Shown here: positions 1 to 8,949 of the stretch, piece after piece | How positions within the stretch are numbered: the first letter of the stretch is position 1 | Layout: each line of letters begins with the position of its first letter | Assembly: GCF_000611645.1 (NCBI RefSeq) | Contig: NW_014013375.1 | Span: forward strand, 21,701 to 34,114 | Direction of reading: 5' to 3' | Origin: Monoraphidium neglectum | Lineage: Eukaryota > Chlorophyta > Chlorophyceae > Sphaeropleales > Selenastraceae | DNA length: 12,414 bases | Notes under the pieces: model-generated | Databases searched by the model: none | What the model was told of the DNA's origin: nothing | The model's input: the letters and a program-made list of their open reading frames with translations, nothing else | Program-made: the position numbers and the translations under genes

Positions 1-550
1 GGTCCGCCACGAGCGCCCGCGCCTCGCCGCCCGCGCCCGCCGCGTCGCCGACGCTGACGATGCACTCCGCCACCTCGGCGAGCGTCCGCGGCGACAGCGA
101 CAGCACGCGGCAGCCGCCTGCGCCGATGCCGGCCGAGCGCAGCGCCGCGCACGCCTGCGCGGCCGTCGCGTCGCAGGCCGCGCACGCGTCCTGAGACAGC
201 ACCAGCGCCGGCCGCAGGCGCCGCAGCAGGGCGACGTCGATCTCGAAGGGCGGGCGCCCTTGCGCTTTCAGCCGCTGCATCTGCTCCTCCACCTGCCGGC
301 TCGTCATCGCCGAGGTATCCACCAGGCTCCTCACGGCGCGGGGCAGGTGGGCGACCGGAGACGCCCCGACGGCTCGCGCCGCTGAAACCAACTCCGCTCC
401 GCTGCCGCAGTTGATGCCGCTGCTGTCACCGCTGCAGCCGCCGCTGCTGACGACATCGTCACAAAATGCGGACACGGCCGCCAAGCGGGGCGGCCCCAGG
501 CCCAGGGCGAGGCAAATTTCCGTTCCTGAGGGCAGTAACGAGACGATGCG
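1..550 (-). other. BtuF-like (TroA-type) cobalamin-binding domain at C-terminus of the CobB fusion
   Basis: Residues 655-837 of the fusion, cut by the window edge. The segment opens with [20 protein letters not shown], the family opening of periplasmic cobalamin/iron-complex binding proteins. It continues with [35 protein letters not shown], a DACAACDA cysteine pair and [14 protein letters not shown], in the order seen in bacterial cobalamin-binding ABC substrate-binding proteins. No signal peptide precedes it; it follows the glutaminase in one uninterrupted frame. Where bacterial relatives usually show SHECDYP, this copy reads SAFCDD and is followed by an insert of about 35 residues rich in Ser and Gly. 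That insert could be real, or a small unrecognised intron. Corrinoid binding is inferred from family resemblance only. Confidence 0.8.
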
Positions 551-3500
551 GCCTGGAACAGCGCGATCCGGAGGCCGCGGCTCCGGATGCTGCGGCCCCT
601 GTGGCGCCACGTCGGCAGCAGGCGCCGCCGCCGCGGTCTCGCTCGGCTTCTCGCCGGCGGCGCCGGCTTCGGATTGGCCGTGCGGCCGAGAGCAGTACGG
701 GCAGGCGTCCCTGCCGGCCCCTCCCAACGCAGCGCGGCTATCCTCCCCTGCTGCCGCCCCCGATGCGCGGGCCACGGCGGCGCTGACATAAGTCACGTCC
801 ACCTCCCTGCATTTATCCACCAGGCTGGCCGCCAGCTGCGGGCAGCCCCCGAAATGGATGTGGACGTAGCTGGCCAGCGTGCGGCGCACCGAGTACCCCT
901 CGGCCTCCGGCGCCGCGCCGGGCGCCACCATCTGCAGTCGGTACGTGCGCGTGTACGCGCATCTGCTGCCTCCCCCACTGCCGCCGCCGCCTCCGCAGGC
1001 CCCGCCGCCTCCAGGGTTGCTGTCGGCGTCGCCGTTGCTGTGCTCCTGATGGTCTTCCACAATTTCTGAAAAGTGGAACATCTGGGCCCTGACTGCCGCG
1101 CCGCCCACCGAAAACAGCGGGCAGCCTGGCAGCGGCAGCACCTCGCAGTAGCCCATGCGCATGCCGCGCGCCGCGGCCATGCGTGTGCGGAAGGGGAACA
1201 CGCCCACCATGGGGTATGCAGCCGGCTGCTGCTGCTGCTGCTGCCGCTGCTGCTGCTGCCGCTGCTGCTTGCCCTCCTCCTGCCTCTTGCCGGCTGAGGG
1301 CGACCCCGACGCACCCACCTCATCCCCGCCCCTGCCGCCGACGGTCCCAGCCCCGGCGCCTTCAGCGGCGCCCGGGCCCGGCTCCAGGCTGGCCGACAAG
1401 TACATGAGCCCGCCGCACTCTGCGTAGACGACGCCGCCCGCCCCCGAAAACGCGGCCACCTGCGCGCGCATGGCCGCATTCGCCGCCAGCCCGGCTGCGA
1501 AGCGCTCGGGGTAGCCCCCGCCGAGGTAGAGCCCGGAGAGTCGGGGCGGCAGCGCGGCGTCGCGGAGCGGGGAGAAGGTGACGAGCTCCGCGCCGGCCGC
1601 CTCTAGTAGCAGCAGGTTGTCCTGTTGGGGTTCAGGGTTTAGGGTTTGGGAGGGGTCGGGGGGCTCTTCTGGTGGTGTTGCAGTCTAGGCATGATGCGAA
1701 GGGAAGGGGCAGCGCGGGGCGGGGGGGCGGGCGAGGACAGGGATGCGAAACAAGTGCAGAAGCACGGAGCCCTCATGCACCTGTCAAGTGCATGCCTCAA
1801 CCTGTCGGGGGCTCCCCTTTGGCCGGGCCCTTGCCAGCGACATGCATCCCACCAGGGCCCCGGGCGCCCCTGACGTCTCACTCTACAAGACATTGCACTA
1901 TCGCGCTTGTGTGGCAAGGGGGCTCTGGCATCTCACCCTGTAGTAGAAAAGGAACGCCTCATCGAGTGCCACGCCGATGCGCGGCCTGGGCCGGTCCGCC
2001 CCGCCGCCTGCGGTGCATCCCTCTGCGGCAGGCGTGCCGACTGCCAGCGCCGCGTCTGCGGCTGCGCGCACCACCGGAATCTCAGCGGCCAGCTGCAGCA
2101 CGGCTTCCAGATCAAGATTGTCCCCGACCAGCCTGCGCAGCTGCCCAATGTACCCGCCGTCGTCGCCCACGGCGTAGCCGCGGCTGGGGGCGTCGCCGCC
2201 GCCGCCGGCAGCGGCGTGCTGCGGCCGCTGCTCTGCAGGTGTGGTGAGGCCCAAGTGACGCGCGGGTATCGACACAGCGGGGTCCTGCGAGCATGTGGAT
2301 GTGAATTTGATTGTGAATGAGAAGGCAACGGAACGGTCATACCAGAGGAAGCGGCGACTCCGCTTTACTAATATCCGGGCAACCCCAGCCCCCCAGAATG
2401 CGTCGCGCGGCGCCGTCCGCTCGTCGCGTTGGCGACACTTGATGTGCGCTTCGCGGCTTCGCTGGCGGCGCCTTACAGGGTCGCACAGAGCTTCCCGATG
2501 GTCATGCCCCCGCCGCACCGCCCCTCCACCCCACCTTTGGCACGCCGCCCAGCACCCGCGCCGCCAGCCCGGCCGCTGTCAGGGCCTCCTCAAGCCAGGC
2601 CGCGTGGGCGGCGCCCCCGACCTTGTTGAAGATCACACCTGCATGTGTGTGATGCGATTCCCCCACTCAGCTCACGACCTACTTCCAAGGCGGGGGCTCA
2701 GGCACGCGTGGGGGCCGCAAGCATGCACCGAGCCCCCCGCCAGAAGGTGCATTCGCTGCTCCCTCGCCACGCCCTGCGGCCCTGCGTCACAGCACGCGCC
2801 CTGCCCCAAGACCCGCCAGGGGCCCCTCCCTCTGCAGACGCACCCGCAAGATTCAGGTCCGGGTCAAACTCGGCGAATCCCTTGACCACGGCGGCCGCGC
2901 TGCGCGCCATGGCCCAGCAGTCCAACACCAGCAGCACGGGGGCGCCGAGCCACTTGGCGATCTGGCGGGACAGCGGGGGACAAAGCAGGGGTCGGGGCTT
3001 CGAACAGTAGTGTGCGGCCCCAGCACCGCGCGCTTCGCGGCCGAGCGGTCGCAGGGGCGGGTGTACCCTGAGGCCAATTTGCTGAAAGCAGAGCACCGCT
3101 GCCAGCGGGTGCCCTGGACTCTGCATTGATATCAACCAGCGGTGGCGCGACAGGCCACGCAGAGCCCGGATGGGCGGGACTGCGCGGGGCCGGGCGGCGC
3201 CGCCGCACCTGGGCCGTGCTGCCGTCCTCCGACCGGCCGTCCCTGCTGTCAAAGAGCCCCATGACGCCCTCAACCACCGCCACGTCAGCGCCCGCCGCCG
3301 CGCGCGAGAAGCTGGCGAGCGCCTGGTCGCGCGTCAGCATGAAGCCGTCGAGGTTGATGGAGGGGCGGCCGGTAGCGGCGGTGTGGTGGAGGCCGTCCAG
3401 AAAATCTGTTGTGGGCAGGGAGCGCCGACACGGACGAACATCGCATGTAAGGAGCCGCGGCATGGAGCGGGTGAGAGCACTGGGGGCTCGGTGTCTTTTT

Positions 3501-3909
3501 GAAACGGCGGATTGCAGATTTTTGCCGGGCTGGTGGGGCGTGGGGTGCAGTGGAATGGGCTGTCCCGAGGGAGGGGAGGCGGCGGTCGACCGGGTCAGGC
3601 CTTTGCAGGGGCTGCGCAAGGGCGGGGCATTGGTCGCGTCGCCGTGGGGCGACAGCCGCCGGGTCGGAAACGGCGACGCGGGCAGGCACAGGCGCGGCTG
3701 CGCGGGCGGACGAGGGTGCATTTTGAAGGCATAGAGTACAAGACGGTTCGCTGCCGCATGGGTTGCGCCCATGGCTGAGTCCCACCTGGGCCGACCTTGA
3801 AGGGCGCGACCACCAGGCCCCTCGCCTGCAGGGCCGCCATCAGCCCGACGGCGATCGACGTCTTGCCCACGCCGCTGTGTGTCCCCGCCACGACAACGGC
3901 CTTGACCAT
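1..3909 (-). CDS. Cobyrinate a,c-diamide synthase (CobB/CbiA) fused to BtuF-like binding domain, 3' partial
   Basis: Family role: ATP- and glutamine-dependent amidation of the a and c carboxylates of cobyrinate. Exons (minus): 3909-3786, 3405-3209, 2961-2844, 2638-2535, 2284-1937, 1621-1 and beyond; every junction is GT-AG and phases agree. At least 837 residues. Start ATG at 3909 gives the usual family N-terminus ([17 protein letters not shown]); an in-frame TAG lies 13 bases upstream. Seen: P-loop GTHSGVGKT (9-17), D42-[17 protein letters not shown] (85-98), GVIFNKVGG (about 147-155), IPARHLGL (about 187-194), LYLGGGYPE, glutaminase nucleophile in AECGG (Cys366), and SYVHIHF (His551, His553). 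The frame then stays open through a linker (about 560-654) into a BtuF-like domain (655 on). Introns prove it is eukaryotic and not bacterial contamination. CTGCAG directly before the ATG could be a splice acceptor, so an upstream exon with a targeting peptide is possible. Ultimate origin by transfer from bacteria is inference. The C-terminus lies outside the window. Confidence 0.88.
1226..1267 (-). repeat. CAG repeat coding for a polyglutamine run inside the glutaminase domain
   Basis: Fourteen codons, twelve CAG and two CGG, encode [14 protein letters not shown]. They lie in a low-complexity insert of about 50 residues between the nucleophile-cysteine segment (AECGGLMYL) and the next conserved block (YPMVGVFPF). 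The flanks stay in frame. Such tracts are common in green-algal proteins and are likely length-variable; the insert probably forms a surface loop. Confidence 0.9.
1622..1936 (-). other. Intron 5 of the CobB-BtuF gene, carrying a telomere-like patch
   Basis: This 315-base intron separates FYYR from DNLLLL in the CobB protein; both sides are phase 0. Donor is AGG|GTGAGA, acceptor CCCCAACAG|GAC. Its length is a multiple of three but it has an in-frame TAG shortly after the donor, so retention would truncate the protein. Plus-strand bases 1631-1650 read TTCAGGG TTTAGGG TTTGGG, a degenerate plant/Chlorella-type telomere repeat. On the coding strand this is the C-rich tract just before the acceptor, with CTAAAC and CTGAAC as branch-point-like words. 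Confidence 0.8.
1631..1650 (+). repeat. Interstitial telomere-like repeat (TTTAGGG type)
   Basis: Three tandem heptamer-like units, one a perfect TTTAGGG and two with one change or deletion, lie within an intron 9 bases from the splice acceptor. TTTAGGG is the telomere unit of plants and Chlorella-type algae. The patch is too short and too internal to be a chromosome end. It may be a repaired-break scar or simply a pyrimidine tract on the transcribed strand. Confidence 0.65.
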
Positions 3910-4054
3910 CCTGCAGATATGCTAGTGGGCCGCCCAGATGATTGGCCACGTCCAATGTGTGGTGCAGCTCCAGTGTGGCCCCAATTCTGCTCGCGCTGGC
4001 CAGCGCGCGCGCCAACACGCCGCCACAGACCCTGAGCTAGCAAAGCGGGCCCCA

Positions 4055-4060
4055 CACGTG
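4055..4060. promoter_or_regulatory. G-box hexamer CACGTG upstream of CobB-BtuF
   Basis: A palindromic CACGTG lies about 146 bases upstream of the CobB-BtuF start codon. In plants and algae this hexamer is a common bHLH/bZIP binding site. Function here is inference from position alone. Confidence 0.35.
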
Positions 4061-4164
4061 GCTGGTGCTGAAGCTGCTGATGTCAGGTCAGGGTTTCATC
4101 AGGCCATTTGCACGATTTGTCAGTGACCGCAATGATTTTTGTGTCCAAATCGACTTTCGAGCTT

Positions 4165-4187
4165 GAGATCAATAGATCTCTGAGATC
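4165..4187. repeat. GAGATC inverted/direct repeat cluster
   Basis: GAGATC (4165-4170), its complement GATCTC (4175-4180) and GAGATC again (4182-4187) occur within 23 bases. The first two form a hairpin-capable inverted repeat with a four-base loop (AATA). No known site is matched. Confidence 0.5.
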
Positions 4188-4208
4188 GTCTTTGATTAAG
4201 ATTTCGGA

Positions 4209-4214
4209 CACGTG
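4209..4214. promoter_or_regulatory. Second G-box CACGTG, inside ACACGTGT
   Basis: A second CACGTG lies about 150 bases from the first and is extended to the eight-base palindrome ACACGTGT (4208-4215). Two copies in one divergent spacer are mildly suggestive of a regulatory pair; chance is not excluded. Confidence 0.35.
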
Positions 4215-5058
4215 TAGGTGTGCAGTTGTAACAAAACTCTGCGTCAATGTACGATGGCTCGATTCAACGGCACACTACCAAGGCAGCTGACTCTGGTCAA
4301 CAAGGAGCACCATTTGCCACGCCTGGGATCGGTGATGCCCGTGGTGCTGTGACCAGCGCACAACGCCATGCGAGCGCCCAGATTGCATGCTGTTGCCCGC
4401 CTCGCGCCACTCACAGTGTGAACTGCTTGCTCCTTGGACACCTGTTCTTGTGTCACAGTATCATTTTTACCGTATCCGAGCCCGACAGCTGCATCAATAA
4501 GTCAACAGTCCTCCTCCTCATTTGCAACAGGCCCCATCTCAACCCCAGCCTGCATTTCCTTTTAATTTTGAGATATGCTGTTGTATAACTGTGCATCTCA
4601 GAGCACGTAGGCTCACCACCTGCAATACCCACATACCCTCGTGTGCGCTACAAGCAGAATCATTCGTACGCAACACTAATAAGCATAACTCTGCTCATGG
4701 GAAGGTCAGTTTTCCTGCAGTGTCGCTGGACTTTGTGCGTGGCTGTTGTGGGAAGGGGTGGCCCTGCCGCAAGATCCAAGGAGCCGCGGGCCTGAGAGCG
4801 TGACACACTGAGACGGGTGCTGTGTTGCAAGATGCATGAGGACTTCCCGAGAGTACAAGCGCCAAACCCAGCATTGAAACATCTTTTTGCATGAAGCTGT
4901 GTAGAAGTGGCAGCTACATGCGGTACGTCGGCCATCGATGTGGTATCGGGGATGTGCGCGACCCCCGCTGGCGACAGCCTGCAGCTGACCTCAAAATTCC
5001 ACCAGGCCAACCACGCACGGAGTGCATGCGAATATGTCTAAGCAGCTCTCAGTGTGTT

Positions 5059-5080
5059 AACATGTACGGCCGTACACGTT
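5059..5080. promoter_or_regulatory. GTAC-containing near-perfect palindrome upstream of the GT90 gene
   Basis: Bases 5063-5076 form a perfect 14-base palindrome, TGTACGGCCGTACA; including flanks, 20 of 22 positions (5059-5080) are symmetric. It ends about 100 bases before the GT90 start codon and carries two GTAC cores. GTAC is the core bound by SBP-domain proteins, including the Chlamydomonas copper regulator CRR1. A copper or SBP link is inference. Confidence 0.4.
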
Positions 5081-5180
5081 TACCATTGTATCGCAGCAAC
5101 CGCTGCAGCACGGCTTTTGCTGGGATTCGCGGTCTTTATCAATACAACGAGCGTCGCTGATTCTTCATGAATGTATTCAT

Positions 5181-8100
5181 ATGATGTACATCGATCCATC
5201 CAGGCACGACTCTATGTCGTGGCGGCAGGAACAGCGGCGACCAGGCGCAGCAGTGCTGCTACTTGTCCTGGCCAGTGCTGCTGTACTCCTGGCTGGGGCT
5301 GCAGCTGAGCCCCGCAGGCACCACCGCCACCACTGGTCACCCTACATGTCAGATAAGCTCTTCATCCCTTTTGGACCATCCTTGTTACATACGGCGAGTG
5401 GGATGCGAGACAGCCACGCTGCCGGTGTCAGTCGCGGTCGCAGTGCCGCTGTTGGTGTCGGGGGCAGCGCCAGTGTCAGCGGCGGGGGCGGCAGCATCGC
5501 TGGCGACATCGGCGCGGCTGCCAGCCACGGAGACAACCTGCCCCCAGGTGATGCTCACAACAGCAAGCAGTGAGTCATGTGTACCATCAAGTGTGCTTGT
5601 TTCCAGTCGGGCAGAATACTTAGCAGCCCAGTTGATTCAGACCTCCACGTGTGCATAGCAAAGCAAGCGCACTCTGGTCGCGCCCCCCTTCCCCGCAGCA
5701 CACATGCAAAATAATAATCACACGCGCAGGCAATGCATACAAGCAGCTCATCATGCGCAGAGCCAATGGCACAGTGACATTCTCCAAAGACCTCAACATG
5801 AGCCTGCCTGCCCCTTGGGACCTCGTGAGTAGCCGCACTCGAGAGATGTTGGCGTCGCGACTGATGCACCATCAGCCATTGCGCTCCACGCCTGGCTGCC
5901 AGGGCATAGCCCGGACATTGACTCAGTTGCCGCGCTTCTTTTGCAGCTGACCACAATCGCTGACCCCACACCACCAGGCGCCAGCACAGTCGCTTGTCCT
6001 GTGTGCGGCGTAAAGGCCCCGTCCACCCATCCCCTGCCCATCCAGGTCAACCTGACGCGCGTCTTAGCGGACAACCTGGCACCTACTGCAAGGTTCTGGC
6101 GGGACGAGGTGGGCGGCGGTTTGATTGTCGCTGCCAGTCACTGCCAAAGCTCAGATAAGACAGCCACGGCTTGCATCACCCTGCCAGAGGAGGGCCTGTG
6201 ACGACCACCGGCAGGCAGGTGATCGTCAGGGTTGAAAGCGCAAAGGGTAAAACGAGAAACCCCTCGAGGAACCCGCTTGAGACCTGATCAAAAGTAACAT
6301 CTCCAGTATGAGATGCATGCGACTCCGGAGGGCCCAGCGCCCGCTTGGAACGCGATTAGTCTCATATACAACAGTCTTGGTCTGCCTCGCCCGCATCCCG
6401 CCCAGGTCCGCCGCCGCCCCAGGGTGCGCGACCTGTTTGATGCGGCCGTGCACGCTGACCTGTACCGCCAGTCAGACACGCGGCGCCTGGTGGTGATACA
6501 CAACAACAAGGTCATGTTCCCCCTGATGCCGCCCGGCGTCCAGCAGTTTGATTGGTGCGCGCGTCGCGCCGGGGGAGGGGCAGGCCTCGCAGGGTGACAG
6601 AGCAGGTTTGAGGGTGTGAGCCTATGAGCCTCATCGATTCTTGTTGTGTTGAAGGGCTGCGGCTGCAAGGAGGGTGCTGCTGAGGTGTACGCGGCCTCGG
6701 AAGACTGCTGGTATCGGGGGTGCCGCCGTAATGTTGCAGCCGCGTACATTGCGCGAGCAAGTGTGGCGACCATCCCTGATCACCTGCCCCCACCTCATCA
6801 GTGATCACACCTGCAACCCCCAGCTGTCAGCGTGGCTAGAAGCCATGCATGCGGCGGTGCGCGTGTACGGACTCAAGCTACCCAATGTGGTGTTTAACCT
6901 CAACGGTAAGCTGAAGGCAGCCGCAAATCACACTTGATTGGTTCATGTGCGATGCTACGTGACAACGAGGGCATCTGGAAGTCGTAGTATTCGATGTTGC
7001 AGTAGTGCTGGCAGCTGCCTCTGCCTTACTGGCTCTTGCTGGTCAATGCAGGTGTAGCCTGCATGCTCAAGATTTCTCATTTTATGAGTCCTGACCCTGC
7101 CTGCGCCCTCAACGCACTGGCAGTGATTGACAGCGGCGCACTCTGCATGCGCTCGCCCGATTCTGGGAAGGCTCAGGCACCGCCCGGCCTCGAGCGCGAG
7201 TGCGCGGCCCCTGCGATTGGCCTCAGCAGCCTCGCCCTGGCCACAAATCTTTTGGCGCCCATGATGCTGCGGCCAGACGCAAACGTGACGTGGCGGCACG
7301 CACCATGGGGGGCAAAGCAGGCCAAGGCGTTCTTCAGGGGCGTCCCAAGCTGCGGGGAGCTGTTCTTCGAGCCGGCGTGCGCGCGGATTTGGGTGGCGCG
7401 GCTGGCGCAGCTGCGGCCAGAGCTGTTTGACGCGGGTGAGTAAGTTCAGTGATCACAGCGCACCTTGCAGGAGTGAATCCAGTGTGTGCGGCTCAAGCTT
7501 TGACATGTCACCAACCCCGAGAGGGTGTGTGTGGGTGACATTCACCCATTATAATGATGCGCCCAAAATGACGCAACACGTCCACACACATGGAGTCGTC
7601 ATGCAGGATGAATTGCGACGCTATGCGTGCTGTTTGCCGAGCACCCCGCCGTCGTCGTTGTTGAGAGTGCCTCAGCAGTACGCTACGACAATTCTCCCCC
7701 GTCCAGGCATGGTTGAGGAGATCTCGAGCGAAGATGCTGCAAATGATAAAACAATGAAGGATGGGAGGGGCCCGTTGCCGGTGCTGCAGCATGTCCCGCG
7801 AGACAACTTGACGCATTTCAAGGTCTGCATTGGAGCTGTGAAATGGGGGAGGGAGCGTTGGTGCGGCCGGCACCAACATTTTACACCTTGTACTGTAGAG
7901 CCATCGAACGAGATGTTGAAAAACAATTCAGCCCATGCCTGCCCGAAACCGCGCACCTGTTGCAGGTGCACTTTTCCACCAGGCCTGTAACTGGCTCAAC
8001 TAGACGCGTGCCCGCCCAGTTACGCATGCAACCTGCACAAATCCACCCTCCACCTGAACCATCCACGCTGCCGACGCCGCAGTACCTCCTAAACCTGGAC

Positions 8101-8878
8101 GGCCACTCCGCCGCGTACCGCTTCGCCATGCTGCTGGGCACAAACAGCCTCGTCCTCAAGCAGAAGTCCCGCCACCTCGAGTGGTTCTACCGCAGCGTTC
8201 GTCCAAGGGAGCACTTTCTACCGATCCTCGACACGAACCGATCTGACGTCTTGGACCAGCTGGCGTGGGCCGAGGCGCACGAGGGGGAGGTGCGGAACAT
8301 CGTCGACGCCGCCAACAGATTTGCGATGGCCTACACCACATATTATAGCAGGCAAGCACACCAGGACTAGGGCTCGCAGCTGAGAGAGGGGAAGCGCTAG
8401 GGTCCGCCGGCGCGGCTGCCGTGCATGCAGAGGTTGCAGGGCAGCAATGGTTTGGGGGGCAGCACCAAGAGACCGGCGTGGACTTTTGAGTTCAATGCCG
8501 CGTAACTTCTGCTGCCACGGGCAGCTGACATGGTGCCTTGGCGTCTCCACACACCCTCTCGGCACCCGCAAGGCCAACGCATGCAGGCGCCTGATTGCGC
8601 CTACCCCCACCCACCCAACCCAAAGCCCTCCCTCTTGCTCGCCGTCCTGCTGCCGTTTGACTGCGGTACGGTTTTGCAGACTGCTGTACTGGGTGTACAC
8701 CCTGGAGGTGTACCGCGGGCTGTTTGAGGACCAGGATTACTACTTTAAGTCACGGGGGGCGGACGTGAGGGACCTCGTGGAGGCGCACCACAGGGACGCC
8801 CTCAGGGATGCGCTTAAGAGGGGGCAGAGCGGCATCGAGGGGGTTCTGAGGGAGGTGCAGCGCGAGGCCGGAGGCTGA
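5181..8878 (+). CDS. GT90 family (CAP10/Rumi-like) glycosyltransferase
   Basis: GT90 enzymes move a sugar (glucose or xylose in known members) onto protein or glycan acceptors in the secretory pathway. Exons: 5181-5547, 5730-5824, 5947-6108, 6406-6554, 6802-6905, 7052-7435, 7707-7822, 8083-8351, 8680-8878; 614 residues, phases consistent. Residues 22-42 are a hydrophobic run (GAAVLLLVLASAAVLLAGAAAE), a signal peptide or type II anchor, followed by a His-rich and Gly/Ser-rich stem. Family features: RLVVIHNNKV, NVVFNLNG, KAFFRGVPSCGE, the hallmark YLLNLDGHSAAYRF (460-473), SLVLKQ, LEWFYRSVRPREHF and the helical tail LLYWVYTLEVYRGLF. The last intron (8352-8679) is GC-AG; the others are GT-AG. 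Least certain: exons 1-3, where conservation is weak. Exon 3 may start at 6046 instead, skipping a CPVCG-containing segment. ATG 5214 is an alternative start. The acceptor substrate cannot be told from sequence. Confidence 0.88.
8352..8679 (+). other. GC-AG intron (last intron of the GT90 gene)
   Basis: Exon 8 ends ...TATAGCAG and the intron begins GCAAGC, matching the known GC-donor consensus AG|GCAAG. The acceptor is GTTTTGCAG|A. The join is phase 2 and gives YYSRLLYWVYTL, continuous with the C-terminal helix expected in GT90 proteins. Reading on without splicing reaches TAG at 8368. Confidence 0.8.
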
Positions 8879-8891
8879 AGCAGATAATGTA

Positions 8892-8906
8892 TGTGTGTGT
8901 GTGTGT
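8892..8906 (+). repeat. (TG)7 microsatellite in the GT90 3' UTR
   Basis: Seven perfect TG units plus one T begin 14 bases after the GT90 stop codon. A simple repeat, probably length-variable. Confidence 0.9.
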
Positions 8907-8949
8907 ATGGAGGGGGAGCGGCCGTGCATGTAGAAAGCGGTCCCCTCCC

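Larger units (their letters stand above)
3910..5180. other. Intergenic region between divergent CobB-BtuF and GT90 genes
   Basis: These 1,271 bases separate two start codons that point away from each other, so they should hold both promoters and 5' UTRs. No reading frame here resembles a protein family or links by plausible splicing to either gene. Composition is visibly less GC-rich than the coding exons, especially 4130-4720. Seen: two CACGTG hexamers (4055-4060, 4209-4214), three GAGATC/GATCTC words within 4165-4187, and a GTAC palindrome at 5063-5076. I see no convincing TATA box, tRNA or other RNA gene. A short 5' exon for either gene cannot be excluded. Confidence 0.7.

Noticed and set aside
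1155..1427. Plus-strand frame with a poly-cysteine run
   Set aside because: It is the antisense reading of the CAG/polyglutamine tract in the CobB-BtuF exon; the minus-strand frame has clear family motifs.
331..1479. Other long minus- and plus-strand frames over the GC-rich left end
   Set aside because: They are Arg/Ala/Pro-rich shadows of the true frame, which is open to the window edge and carries glutaminase and BtuF-like motifs.
1631..1650. Chromosome-end telomere
   Set aside because: Only about three degenerate units, within an intron, with coding sequence on both sides.
3126..3734. Plus-strand 202-codon frame
   Set aside because: Antisense to CobB exon 2 and intron 1, with no family resemblance.
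2864..4018. Long 384-codon minus-strand frame
   Set aside because: It opens with a GTG codon, and reads through introns 1 and 2 and out of frame with exon 1; only the part matching exon 2 is real coding sequence.
4247..5160. Several small frames in the intergenic region
   Set aside because: No domain resemblance, no signal peptide, and no splice pattern linking them to each other or to neighbours.
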